A stretch of 44,645 nt of DNA from Kitasatospora sp. Root107 (GCF_001424875.1 NZ_LMCT01000006.1:125018-169662); one strand, 5' to 3'; positions 32,107-40,120 are shown, counted from the stretch's first letter. Numbers and translations are program-made. Notes: generated by a model not told the origin, from the letters alone.

Positions 32107-32492
32107 CGGCGCAGGGCGGCGGCGAGCGGCACATGCACCGCTGCCGGCACTGGTACGGAGGTGGCCGGCGGGCGGTTCCGCATCTCCTCGACGCGGGCCA
32201 GCAGGTCCATCTCGGCCTGGTCGCGGGCGGCTGCGGCGTCCTCCAGGATCTCCAGCTGGTCGGAGAGGTCGGCGAGCAGCTGATCGTCGACCCTGCGCTG
32301 GCGGTCGGCGCAGATCAGCAGCCGCACGCGCTCGAACGCCACTGCCGTCTCGGCTTTCGTCAGCGCGCGGTGGGCGTCCAGGACGCGGGCGCCCTGGGCG
32401 CTCAGTCGGGCCTCCTCGGCGTGGAGGGAGGCGATGCTGGTGCCGACGGCTGCCTCCACGCGGGAGTCCAGTCGGGTGAGGGAAGCGGGCAT
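32103..32492 (-). CDS. 129-aa coiled-coil protein
   Basis: ATG 32490-32492 with GGAG 7 nt upstream. Almost continuous heptad-like helix (SRVEAAVGTSIASLHAEEAR, VDDQLLADLSDQLEILEDAA, ARDQAEMDLLARVEEMRNR). A short Pro/Val tail ends LAAALRR. Likely a coiled-coil structural or adaptor protein. Confidence 0.65.
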   Translation of the reverse strand: MPASLTRLDSRVEAAVGTSIASLHAEEARLSAQGARVLDAHRALTKAETAVAFERVRLLICADRQRRVDDQLLADLSDQLEILEDAAAARDQAEMDLLARVEEMRNRPPATSVPVPAAVHVPLAAALRR

Positions 32493-32565
32493 GAGGGAAC
32501 TCCAGGAGGCGAAAATGGGGAGACAGTGACTGACCGTCACGGCCGGGAGCGGGACGAGTGCCGGT

Positions 32566-32601
32566 CCGGGCGCCGCGCGGTTGGATGAGCGGGGCGCCCG
32601 G
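32566..32601 (-). terminator. GC-rich stem-loop after the 32619-33263 gene
   Basis: Arms CCGGGCGCC (32566-32574) and GGCGCCCGG (32593-32601) form a 9-bp stem. An outer pair TGACCGTC (32531-32538) and GACGGTCA (32614-32621) could extend the structure across the stop codon. It occupies the 126-bp gap before the coiled-coil gene; otherwise I see nothing coding there. Confidence 0.45.
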
Positions 32602-32618
32602 GACAGCCGGGCAGACGG

Positions 32619-33263
32619 TCAGCGCGCGCGGGCGGCCGACTTGGTGACCACGACGGCGGGAGTGGGAGCGGGCTCGTCCGGGGTCGCGGGCGGCGCGGAG
32701 GCGGAGCGGATCTTGCCCGAGCTGGCCCGGGCTGCCGCTGCGGCGGCCTTCGGCATGAGACTCATCAGGCGCGAGTCCTTGCTCCAGAGCTCGGCGCGGT
32801 CAGTGAAGCGGGTGGTCGGGTCGGTGTCCCAGGGGACCAACGGTCCGCGCTCGTGCTCGTACAGGCCGATCACCTCGACACCGTGCGGGTGCAGGACGTA
32901 CGCCCAGTCCAGCCCCTCGGTGTTGTCGTGGGTGACGATGTCCTTCGCGGGCGCCGAGCCGTCCGAGCTGATGATCTCGTCGGCGTCGAACTGCTTGCTG
33001 GGCTCACTCCCCCAGGGTCCGTTGATGGCGGCGCGCACGTCGTCGGGAGCGCTGTCGACCAGCTCGCTGCCGAGGGTCGACCAGCCGATCGCCGGGGCGT
33101 CGATGAGATAGGCGGCCAGGGCCTCGACGTCGCCGCCGAACCGGTGCTGGAAGGCGCCGAGCAGCAAAGGGAGTTGGTGGCTCGGGTACCCGTCGTAGTG
33201 GCAGTAGATACCGGTGTAGCCGCCGCTCTCAGTGGGGCGGGCGATGACCGAGCGGGTGGACAG
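32619..33263 (-). CDS. Phage-type 'STRS...CHYDGYPS' protein with Arg tail (CTG start)
   Basis: 214 residues. Coding extends upstream of any conventional start to CTG 33261-33263, with GGAGG 4 nt upstream. N-terminus STRSVIARPTESGGYTGIY, then CHYDGYPSHQLPLLLGAF, GWSTLGSELVDSAPDDV and LDWAYVLHPHGVEVIGLYE. This architecture is shared with uncharacterised phage and plasmid proteins that begin with a Ser-Thr-Arg-Ser motif. The tail AARASSGKIRSASAPP ends KSAARAR. Confidence 0.65.
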   Translation of the reverse strand: MSTRSVIARPTESGGYTGIYCHYDGYPSHQLPLLLGAFQHRFGGDVEALAAYLIDAPAIGWSTLGSELVDSAPDDVRAAINGPWGSEPSKQFDADEIISSDGSAPAKDIVTHDNTEGLDWAYVLHPHGVEVIGLYEHERGPLVPWDTDPTTRFTDRAELWSKDSRLMSLMPKAAAAAARASSGKIRSASAPPATPDEPAPTPAVVVTKSAARAR

Positions 33264-33302
33264 AGTGCCTCCAGGGGCGGACGGGGAACGGGGGTTGGGC
33301 TG

Positions 33303-33956
33303 TCAGCGCGAGCGGACGGCGCTGCCCGGTGCGGGAACCGGGAGTGCCCGGTCGGGCGGGAGTGCCGGGGCTGTGGCCAGCGCGGTGCGGGTGGCCGCCG
33401 CTGCCGTGCGGACAGCGGGCGCCGGGACCGGCTGCTCCAGCGGGAGGCCGAAGTCCGCTCGCGCGGTGTCGAGGTCCTCGTACCGCGTGACGCCGAAGAA
33501 GCCGCCGCCCTCGGTGATGAAGACCGCAGCGTCGCCGTCGGCGGCATATCCGGTCAGGAAGCTGGTCGTGCCGTCGGCCTTGCTGCGGCGGGCGTGGACG
33601 ACGAGGTGGCCCGCCTGGATGTCGGATGCCACGTGGTGCATCCAGATGGTCCCCGGCTCGCGGGTCAGCACGGGTCCGTCGGCGGTCCCCGCGACGACGG
33701 CCTGCTGCTGTTCCTCCGCGGCGTAGAGGCGGAGGACGTCGTAGCCCGAGGCGGTCAGCAGGCGGGTGGCGTCGGTGGAGATCCGCCGGCCAACGGACAT
33801 TGGGGTGTCGCGTCGCAGGCGGTGCAGTCCGGTGGCGTCGTGCCGGACGAAGCCGGCCTGCTCCAGCTGCTGGCGGCCGCGGTTGTCAACGCTGGCTGCG
33901 GTGAGCGTCTCCAGCGCGGGGTCGAGATGGATGGTGATGGTGAGGGAAGAGGACAC
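33303..33956 (-). CDS. 217-aa GF-repeat/AGHLVV-domain protein with Arg tail
   Basis: GTG start just downstream of GGAGG. Repeat segment RGRQQLEQAGFVRHDATGLH with ATRLLTASGYDVLRLYAAE; then QAGHLVVHARRSKADGTTSF and AAVFITEGGGFFGVTRYE, which parallels AAGHLVVDWHY and MHIIDEGGVLGITETF in the gene at 35390. The tail VRTAAAATRTALATAP ends PGSAVRSR. Function unknown. Confidence 0.7.
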   Translation of the reverse strand: MSSSLTITIHLDPALETLTAASVDNRGRQQLEQAGFVRHDATGLHRLRRDTPMSVGRRISTDATRLLTASGYDVLRLYAAEEQQQAVVAGTADGPVLTREPGTIWMHHVASDIQAGHLVVHARRSKADGTTSFLTGYAADGDAAVFITEGGGFFGVTRYEDLDTARADFGLPLEQPVPAPAVRTAAAATRTALATAPALPPDRALPVPAPGSAVRSR

Positions 33957-34002
33957 AGACCTCCGATCGAGGCAGAGAGGGATGGTGGGCTGCGGCTGGT
34001 GT

Positions 34003-34512
34003 CTAGTCGGCGTCGGTCTCGAAGTCGGGGTCGGCGTTGGGGTTGTGGACGTAGCCGAAGACGATCCGCTCCAGCTCGCCGAGCAGGAGGTCGCTGTGGA
34101 GGCGGAAGGCGTCGAGCCGTTCGGCGACGTAGTCCTGCCGGATGGTCTCGGCCTGGGCCACTCGGGCGAGGTTCTGGCTGGCCAGCCGGCCCCACTCCAG
34201 GAGGTCGGTGGGGGTGGCGGACTCCATCCACACCCACTTGCCGGAGCCCAGCTTGAGGATTCCCTGGGGGTGGAACATGCCCGATCGGCGCCTCGGGTTC
34301 GGGCTTCGTCGCTCGCCGAACCCCCGCACCAGGCCGTGCGCGAGTTTGTCCAAGGCCTCAGCCTGGATGTGCACTTCGAGGTCGTCGGCGGACAGCCGCT
34401 TGCGGACCTCAGACTCGAAATCGGTCTTGTGGAAGCGGCCGGTGTCGTCGGTGACGGTGCGGGCGGCGTCCTCGACGATCTCCTGCAGCCGGATCTCGGC
34501 GGTCTTGCTCAT
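34003..34512 (-). CDS. 169-aa uncharacterised protein next to parB
   Basis: ATGA overlap with the ParB-like gene, so tightly coupled to it. N-terminal helical half (AEIRLQEIVEDAARTVTDDT, DFESEVRKRLSADDLEVH), a GKWVWMESATPTDLLEWGRL segment and a C-terminal helix (AFRLHSDLLLGELERIVFGY). It ends DFETDAD, acidic, with no Arg tail. It could be a ParB partner (position only). Confidence 0.6.
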   Translation of the reverse strand: MSKTAEIRLQEIVEDAARTVTDDTGRFHKTDFESEVRKRLSADDLEVHIQAEALDKLAHGLVRGFGERRSPNPRRRSGMFHPQGILKLGSGKWVWMESATPTDLLEWGRLASQNLARVAQAETIRQDYVAERLDAFRLHSDLLLGELERIVFGYVHNPNADPDFETDAD

Positions 34513-35393
34513 GCGGCCTCGCGCTCTCGCCATGCCTGGGCCATCTCGGCCAGGGCCTCCATCGCCTGGTCGATCACCTCGCTGGTGATCGCCCGGCCGG
34601 TCAGCATGAACTCCTGGTCGTAGAGCCGGACAGTGTCCGTGCCGCGGGCCTGCGCCAGCGGCGGGACCACCTCGCAGAGGAACTGGGTCGCGACGCGGCG
34701 TTGGCGGACCTCTTCCTCGGCTCGTTCCTTGCGCTCCGTCCATGCCGCGGCCAGGCTGAGCTCGCCCTCGACGACCTTGTCCGCCAGCTCTGCGTCCTCC
34801 GCGCGAAGCCGGGCGAGCCGGTTCTCCACGGAGTCGGCCTGGGCCTTGGTTTCGCGGGCGGTCTTGTACGCCTCGTCCAAGGTGAGGGCCCCGGTGATCA
34901 CCGGATCAATCAGGTCGGGTGCATGCTGCAGCACGGTGTTGGCGAGCCCGATACGGCCGAGAGTCAGGCCGGTTTCCTCGCTGACCTGCCGGGCGGACTG
35001 GTGTTTCGCCACGAAACGGTCGCCCTGTTTCGCGGCGAAACGCTCACTCTGTTTCGTGACGAAACGGGCCTTGGCCACGATCATCGCCATCTGGCCCTTG
35101 GTGAGGTTACGGCGCCTGATGTTGATCGACAGGGCGTAGCCGTCGGCGTCGTCACCCTCGTAAGTGCTGAACTTCGGCTCGATGCAAGCGAGTTCGCAGG
35201 CGCGGAGGCGGTTGCGACCGTCGAGGAGTCGGCCTTGATCGTCGAGGATGATCGGCTGGAGTTGGCCGCGGGTGGCTATGTCGTCGGCGAGAGCTTGCAG
35301 TTCGTCGTCGTCGAGCAGCGGGAAGATGGCGGCGGTGGGATGGAACTCGATGAGTTGCTCCTGATCGAGGGGCTTACCCGGCGCGTACGTCAG
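34509..35393 (-). CDS. ParB/Spo0J-like nuclease-fold DNA-binding protein
   Basis: 294 residues. N-terminal ParB domain: LIEFHPTAAIFPLLDDDELQ, LADDIATRGQLQPIILDDQG, LLDGRNRLRACEL, and INIRRRNLTKGQMAMIV. Residues about 125-150 contain three octapeptide repeats (RFVTKQSE, RFAAKQGD, RFVAKHQS), and an HTH follows (SARQVSEETGLTLGRIGLAN). The start is CTG 35391-35393 (CTGA overlap with the upstream stop); no conventional start precedes the domain. Likely partition, transcription control or transfer accessory. No ParA is seen in the window. No Arg tail. Confidence 0.85.
   Translation of the reverse strand: MTYAPGKPLDQEQLIEFHPTAAIFPLLDDDELQALADDIATRGQLQPIILDDQGRLLDGRNRLRACELACIEPKFSTYEGDDADGYALSINIRRRNLTKGQMAMIVAKARFVTKQSERFAAKQGDRFVAKHQSARQVSEETGLTLGRIGLANTVLQHAPDLIDPVITGALTLDEAYKTARETKAQADSVENRLARLRAEDAELADKVVEGELSLAAAWTERKERAEEEVRQRRVATQFLCEVVPPLAQARGTDTVRLYDQEFMLTGRAITSEVIDQAMEALAEMAQAWREREAA
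35003..35065. promoter_or_regulatory. Three parS-like palindromes inside the parB-like gene
   Basis: GTTTCGCCACGAAAC (35003-35017), GTTTCGCGGCGAAAC (35027-35041) and GTTTCGTGACGAAAC (35051-35065), exactly 24 bp apart. The GTTTC/GAAAC arms match the arms of bacterial parS (TGTTTCACGTGAAACA) with a 5-nt instead of a 4-nt core. On the coding strand each requires rare Streptomyces codons CGT (Arg) and AAA (Lys). Confidence 0.55.
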
Positions 35394-36523
35394 CGGCTGC
35401 GGGTGGGGGACGGCGGAAACGGGATGGCGGGAGGCGGCGCGAGCGGCGCTTCCCGTGGCTGGGATGCGCGAGCGCTGCGGGTGGTGGCGGCTGCGGCTCG
35501 GACGGCGATCTCGTCCAGGACTTGCGGGGAAGCAGCGGAGAGCGGTTCGCCTCCCTCGATCAGCCGGGGAAAGGCGGCGGTGGCACGCTCGCGGCTCGGG
35601 AAGGTCTCGGTGATCCCGAGGACACCACCCTCGTCGATGATGTGCATCGCGGCGCCGGTGCGTTCGTCCGTGACGCTGGTCAGCAGATGGCCGAGGTCCT
35701 GCTCGACGTAATGCCAGTCCACGACGAGGTGGCCGGCGGCGATCCCGGCGTAGACCTCGGCCGTTTGAGCCGCGAGGTCCTGTTCCCAGGCCGTGGAGTG
35801 TTCCTTGGAGCCGCACTCCGTCTGCTCGTACGGCCGCAGGTGGTCGGGGTGCGGACCGGCGACCATCCGGGGGTCGGGCGGCTCACCGGGTCCGCGCAGG
35901 CCGCGCAGCGGGTGCGCCTCGTAGTCCTTGGTGAGGCCGCTCCGGATCTCGCTGACCTCACGGCTGATCGCCTGGATCTGCTCAGCGAGTTCGTGGAGAC
36001 GCTCAACGCGGGGAACGTTGCGTTCGCCGAAGTCGGCGGCCCAGTCTGCGGTCGCGGTCAGCGCGGCGGAGGCCGCGTAGAGGACACCGTCACCGGGGGC
36101 GGTGATCTCCGCGAGCAGCGAGGCCATATCGCTGGTGTCGCGGGCGTAGCGGATCCGGTCGGCATGCTCATAGGTCTGCTGCCCGGCGGTGGTGTGGACG
36201 GGTGGCAGCGGCTGAGCGACGGGGACAGCCAGTGCGGGATGGAGGTCGACCGTGATGCCGGCGCGGGTGAGCGCCACGGCCGCACGGGAGGCGGCAAGGT
36301 CACGTTCCGGACGGGAGAGGCCGTTCGGCAGCCTGTACTCGGCGCTCTCGTCCAGCCGGAAGGGGGCACCTGGGGAGAAGGTCGGCCCGGGGAGGAATCC
36401 GGCCCGCTGGAGAATCCCCGCTGCCATGAACTGCCCGCCGGTGGCGATGGCCGCACCCGGGTCATCGGGTGCGGGGTTGATCACCACGCGCAGCAGGCGG
36501 GTGGTGCGCGACGGGCTGCTCAT
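35390..36523 (-). CDS. 377-aa GF-repeat/AGHLVV-domain protein with Arg tail
   Basis: ATGA overlap with the VirB4-like gene. N-terminal repeat MAAGILQRAGFLPGPTFSPG with VALTRAGITVDLHPALAV. A helical middle (RVERLHELAEQIQAISREVS) is followed by IAAGHLVVDWHYVEQDLGHL and MHIIDEGGVLGITETFPSR. The tail VRAAAATTRSARASQP ends PSPTRSR. It lies directly between VirB4-like and ParB-like genes; could be an effector or adaptor of transfer (inference). Confidence 0.7.
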   Translation of the reverse strand: MSSPSRTTRLLRVVINPAPDDPGAAIATGGQFMAAGILQRAGFLPGPTFSPGAPFRLDESAEYRLPNGLSRPERDLAASRAAVALTRAGITVDLHPALAVPVAQPLPPVHTTAGQQTYEHADRIRYARDTSDMASLLAEITAPGDGVLYAASAALTATADWAADFGERNVPRVERLHELAEQIQAISREVSEIRSGLTKDYEAHPLRGLRGPGEPPDPRMVAGPHPDHLRPYEQTECGSKEHSTAWEQDLAAQTAEVYAGIAAGHLVVDWHYVEQDLGHLLTSVTDERTGAAMHIIDEGGVLGITETFPSRERATAAFPRLIEGGEPLSAASPQVLDEIAVRAAAATTRSARASQPREAPLAPPPAIPFPPSPTRSR

Positions 36524-38097
36524 CGGGAGCCGCTGTGCGCTGAGGACTGGACCGGCGGGGTGGTCGGCCCGTCAGTTTTCGTGAACTCACGGGGATTTGC
36601 CTGCATGCGGGCGTCGGTGTCGTAGAGGCGGCGCTCTCTCGGGTGGAGCAGATGCTGCACGACGAAGGAGCGCCCGGCGATCTTGTAGAGGCCCCGTCCG
36701 CGGGTGAGTGCCGAGATGGCCTGGGTCTCGACGCCGGTCAGGCCCAGGAGGCTTGCGGTGGAGCTGAGTTGGTCGGCTTCCTGGCGGTAGATGATCCTGG
36801 TGGCGCAGTCGGTGAGCAGGCCCTCGGCCAGGGCCCGGCCGCGCGAGCCGGCGTCGCCGGCGGACAGCAGGTCGGACAGCCGGTGGATGACGACGAGGTT
36901 CGCGATGCCGAGGCCGCGAGAGAGCTTGAACTGCTGCTGCATGCGCTCCAGCAGCGGCAGGTGGCGCATGAGGCGCCACGCCTCGTCGTAGACGACCCAG
37001 CGGCGTCCGCCGCCTGGGTCGGACAGTGCGGCCTCCATCCAGGCGGAGGCGCAGGTCATGGCCAGGATCAGGCCGGTGTCGTCGCCGACGGAGCCGAGCT
37101 GGGACAGGTCGATGCTGAGCATCGGCGCGTCGGGGTCGAACTCGACGGTCGACGGGGCGTCGAACATCCCGGCCAGGTCGCCCTGGACGAGCCGCCGCAG
37201 GGCGTGGGCGAGGTCTTCAGCGGCGGCGCCGAGGCGACGGGCCGGGTCTCCGAGCGCGTCGTCGAGGCGCCGGGCGTTGCCGAGCATCGCGGCGACATCG
37301 CCCAACAGCGGTACCCGGCCGGTGCGTTCGGCGTCGGCGACGACTTCGTCGAGGGCGATGTCCAGGCCGGTGTGCTCCATCGGCACGAGGTCGCGGTGCA
37401 GGACCGTGCGGGCCAGGCTCGCGAGCAGCAGTAGCCGGCGCTTGCGGACCTCCGCCGCCCAGTCCGCCGGGTTGGCACCGGCTGGTGCGTCGGGGGCGTC
37501 GAGCGGGTTGAGCCGCCCGCCCATCCCCGGGCCGAGCGCGATGGTGCGCCCGCCGAGTGCCTCGGCGACACCGCTCCACTCGCCCTTCGGGTCGCAGGGG
37601 ATGTAGACCTTGTATCCGTGCGCGATGCTGCGCAGGGCAAGGGACTTGGCGAGTGCGGACTTGCCCATACCGATCACGCCGGCGAGCAGAACGTTGGGGT
37701 TGGTGAACCCTTCGAGGCGGCCGTACAGCTCGAACGGGTCGAAGCAGAAGGAGCCCTCGGCGTGGACGTCGCGGCCGATGTAGACGCCCCCGGTGCCGAG
37801 GCCGCCTTCGGCCAGGAACGGGTAGGCGCCTGCTGCGACGGCGGTGGTCATCCGGTGGGGCGGGAGCTTGAGCTTGGCGCCTCGGGCGGAGGCCGGTCCG
37901 GGGCGGCCGGTTGTGGGGTAGACCGGGCGGGCGTCGAGTTCGTCGACGGCGGTGTCGTTGTGGCGGCGGGGCCGGTCGGCGAGACGGGCCTCGCGCTGGG
38001 CGGCGGTGAGGTCGCGCCGGGCCCGGCGGCGCTCGGCCCGGTCGCCGCGGGCGGGGGTGAACAGCGCGCTGGCGCTGGTGCTGGTGCGTATTCGCAA
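36520..38097 (-). CDS. VirB4/TrbE-like T4SS ATPase
   Basis: 525 residues, TTG start. Walker A LLAGVIGMGKSALAKSLALR (around residue 145), Walker B RRWVVYDEAWRLMRHLP, and ANLVVIHRLSDLLSAGDAG followed by YRQEADQLSSTASLLGLTG mark a VirB4-type ATPase of the secretion channel. The N-terminal VirB4 domain is short. It powers pilus or channel assembly at the membrane. Its C-terminus PPVQSSAHSGSR also ends in Arg. Confidence 0.9.
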   Translation of the reverse strand: MRIRTSTSASALFTPARGDRAERRRARRDLTAAQREARLADRPRRHNDTAVDELDARPVYPTTGRPGPASARGAKLKLPPHRMTTAVAAGAYPFLAEGGLGTGGVYIGRDVHAEGSFCFDPFELYGRLEGFTNPNVLLAGVIGMGKSALAKSLALRSIAHGYKVYIPCDPKGEWSGVAEALGGRTIALGPGMGGRLNPLDAPDAPAGANPADWAAEVRKRRLLLLASLARTVLHRDLVPMEHTGLDIALDEVVADAERTGRVPLLGDVAAMLGNARRLDDALGDPARRLGAAAEDLAHALRRLVQGDLAGMFDAPSTVEFDPDAPMLSIDLSQLGSVGDDTGLILAMTCASAWMEAALSDPGGGRRWVVYDEAWRLMRHLPLLERMQQQFKLSRGLGIANLVVIHRLSDLLSAGDAGSRGRALAEGLLTDCATRIIYRQEADQLSSTASLLGLTGVETQAISALTRGRGLYKIAGRSFVVQHLLHPRERRLYDTDARMQANPREFTKTDGPTTPPVQSSAHSGSR

Positions 38098-38125
38098 GGT
38101 GGGGTGGGTCTCTCTCGGCCGACGG

Positions 38126-38557
38126 TCAGCGGCGGATCATGCCGGGTGCGGGTGCGTGCAGGTCGGCGGGGGTGGTGAAGTACCGGATTCGGGCGGATGC
38201 CTTGAGGTGTCGCTGGCAGATCGTCAGGTCCGGTGCGCCCTCGGGCAGCCGGGTGGCGCACGCCTCGCGGGTGGGCATCCGGCCGTCGGCGCGCGGGGCG
38301 GCGTGGTAGGCGGCGTGCAGGTGCTCGCTGACCTGCCACATCCGGATCCGGGCGTTGTGCAGCTCGTTGCCCTGGGTCGGGACGTGGGGGCGGGTGCGGG
38401 CGGTGGCGTGATCGAGCAGCAGGTACAGCGCGACGGCGTGCTCGTGGAGGGCGTCGAGTTCCTCGCGGGTCAGCGGCTTGTCGCTGGTCAGCTCGGTGTC
38501 ACTGTGGAAGGCGAGGGAGGCGGTGGCGAACCTGATCAGGCTCGGCTCGTCGTGCAT
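38126..38557 (-). CDS. DUF6238-type protein
   Basis: 143 residues, ATG with AAGGG upstream. PSLIRFATASLAFHSDTEL, LTREELDALHEHAVALYLLL and NARIRMWQVSEHLHAAYHAA match a small conserved protein encoded next to VirB4-like genes in Streptomyces conjugative clusters. Function unknown. It ends APAPGMIRR. Confidence 0.75.
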   Translation of the reverse strand: MHDEPSLIRFATASLAFHSDTELTSDKPLTREELDALHEHAVALYLLLDHATARTRPHVPTQGNELHNARIRMWQVSEHLHAAYHAAPRADGRMPTREACATRLPEGAPDLTICQRHLKASARIRYFTTPADLHAPAPGMIRR

Positions 38558-38574
38558 GGGGAGCCCTTCGGCGG

Positions 38575-40035
38575 TCAGAGGCGGGCCAGCGGGAGGGCGG
38601 CGGAGGTGAACGCTTCGGCCTGCTGGAGGGTGAGGCGTCGCAGGTCGATCAGTGCGGCGACGGCGGCGGTCTCGACCTGGGCGCAGGCGGCGGAGAGCTG
38701 GTCGGCGTCGTCGGCGGAGACGACGAGCAGCCCGGTCATGGCGACGTCGGCGTGGCCGGCGATGAGCTGCAGCTCGCGCTGCTTGACGTCGGCGTACTCG
38801 ACGGTGTCGGACTCGGAGTCGACCTGGCCGCGGCGCACGCGCTCGGCGGCGTCGGCGATGATCGTCGACTTCTTGCGCTGGACGTCCTTCAACGCTGCGT
38901 CCAGGCCCTGCGGGGTGTAGAGGAGGGAGAGGGTGCGCCGCACGCCGGAGGAGTAGAGCAGCTGGTGCAGGAAGCCCGCGCTGGTCTCGGTCCGGGGCCA
39001 CTGCTCGATCCAGAAGACGGCGTGGTGCGCGGAGTCGGTGCGGATCTTCTCCGCCTCCTCGACCAGGACCACCGGACCCGCGGCGGCGACATCCGCCTCG
39101 GGGCGGCCGGCGTCGGACCAGCGCTCCAGCGCGCCCAGGACCGCCGGATCGTAGGCGGTGCGCACGGTTGCGGCGATCTCTCCGGCGGTGAGCCAGCCGC
39201 CGGAGGCGAGCCCGGCGCCGCGGATCGAGGCGTCGAGGCTGGCGGTGAGCTGCTGCAGGACACTGAACGCCCCACCGAGTCCGCCTCCGGCCTGGTTGAT
39301 CAGCCGCCGGGCGGAGCGCAGGTCGAGGGCGACGGCGATGTACGCCTCGTGCGGCGCGGCCGACGGACCGGCGGCGGAGAGCAGGTCCTCGTAGATCGGG
39401 CCGGCGACCGGGGTGCTGGGACGGCCGTGCTCCAGCCAGTAGCGCTGGAGCGCGTCGCCGCTGTCGGGGACGGTGCGCTCCATCACCTGGATGCGGGCGA
39501 TCTGCCCCGAGCGGGACAGGGCGGCAAGCGCCCGGCCCCAGCCGGAGACGTTGCTGCTCTGGGTGGAGGGATCGAGCAGGGCGAACGCGCGGCTGCTGAC
39601 GCGGGTGACCGCGGTGAGGGTGCCCTGCTGCTGGTCGTGGACGGCGCCGAGCCGCCGGTCAGAGCTGGTGACGGCGCGCAGCGAGGCGGCGGTGCCGGGC
39701 AGGTGGAGCAGGCCCTCGACGCGCGGGCGCATCGAGGGGCGGGCCAGCCACAGCAGCTGTCCGCGGGTGCGGCGAAGCCAGTAGCGCAGGGCGATCGGTG
39801 CCCATTCGGCCAGCGACCGGCCGCGCACCCGCAGGACGACGACGGCGGCCAGCAGCACCCACAGGGGGGTGAGGGCGAGCGCTGCGACGATGCCGGCGGT
39901 CATCAGCACGGCGAGCAGGACGGCGCCGCCGATCGCGGTGAGGACGAGCTGGGGAAGGGTCAGGCCGAGGAGGATGCCCCGGCGGGAGCGGGTGGGGAAC
40001 TTGATGGTGGCGGGTATCTCGCTGGAGGTGCTCAG
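38575..40035 (-). CDS. SCO6880-type conjugal transfer membrane protein (CTG start)
   Basis: About 486 residues. The N-terminus STSSEIPATIKFPTRSRRG, then ILLGLTLPQLVLTAIGGAVL, is the typical opening of the SCO6880 family, so the start is CTG 40033-40035 rather than the internal ATG. Two N-terminal membrane helices (the second ALTPLWVLLAAVVVLRV), then a large cytoplasmic domain (YIAVALDLRSARRLINQAG, YADVKQRELQLIAGHADVAM). Part of the actinobacterial T4SS, likely membrane scaffold. No Arg tail. Confidence 0.85.
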   Translation of the reverse strand: MSTSSEIPATIKFPTRSRRGILLGLTLPQLVLTAIGGAVLLAVLMTAGIVAALALTPLWVLLAAVVVLRVRGRSLAEWAPIALRYWLRRTRGQLLWLARPSMRPRVEGLLHLPGTAASLRAVTSSDRRLGAVHDQQQGTLTAVTRVSSRAFALLDPSTQSSNVSGWGRALAALSRSGQIARIQVMERTVPDSGDALQRYWLEHGRPSTPVAGPIYEDLLSAAGPSAAPHEAYIAVALDLRSARRLINQAGGGLGGAFSVLQQLTASLDASIRGAGLASGGWLTAGEIAATVRTAYDPAVLGALERWSDAGRPEADVAAAGPVVLVEEAEKIRTDSAHHAVFWIEQWPRTETSAGFLHQLLYSSGVRRTLSLLYTPQGLDAALKDVQRKKSTIIADAAERVRRGQVDSESDTVEYADVKQRELQLIAGHADVAMTGLLVVSADDADQLSAACAQVETAAVAALIDLRRLTLQQAEAFTSAALPLARL

Positions 40036-40078
40036 GAGGAGGCGCTCTCTTGGTGCGGGGCGGGATGGCGGCCCGGGC

Positions 40079-40120
40079 CCTCCCGGCCGGCCGGGCCGGG
40101 AGGGGCAGAAGCGGGTTCTG
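40079..40120 (-). terminator. Two stem-loops between the VirB6-like and SCO6880-like genes
   Basis: CCTCCCGGCC (40079-40088) pairs with GGCCGGGAGG (40094-40103) over a 5-nt loop. CAGAA/TTCTG (40106-40120) forms a smaller hairpin beside it. They lie in the 137-bp gap inside the transfer operon, so attenuation or mRNA processing is more likely than full termination. Confidence 0.4.

Noticed and set aside
35003..35065. Regularly spaced repeats considered as a CRISPR-like array
   Set aside because: Only three 15-bp palindromes at 24-bp phase, inside a coding frame and encoding octapeptide repeats; no spacers or cas genes.
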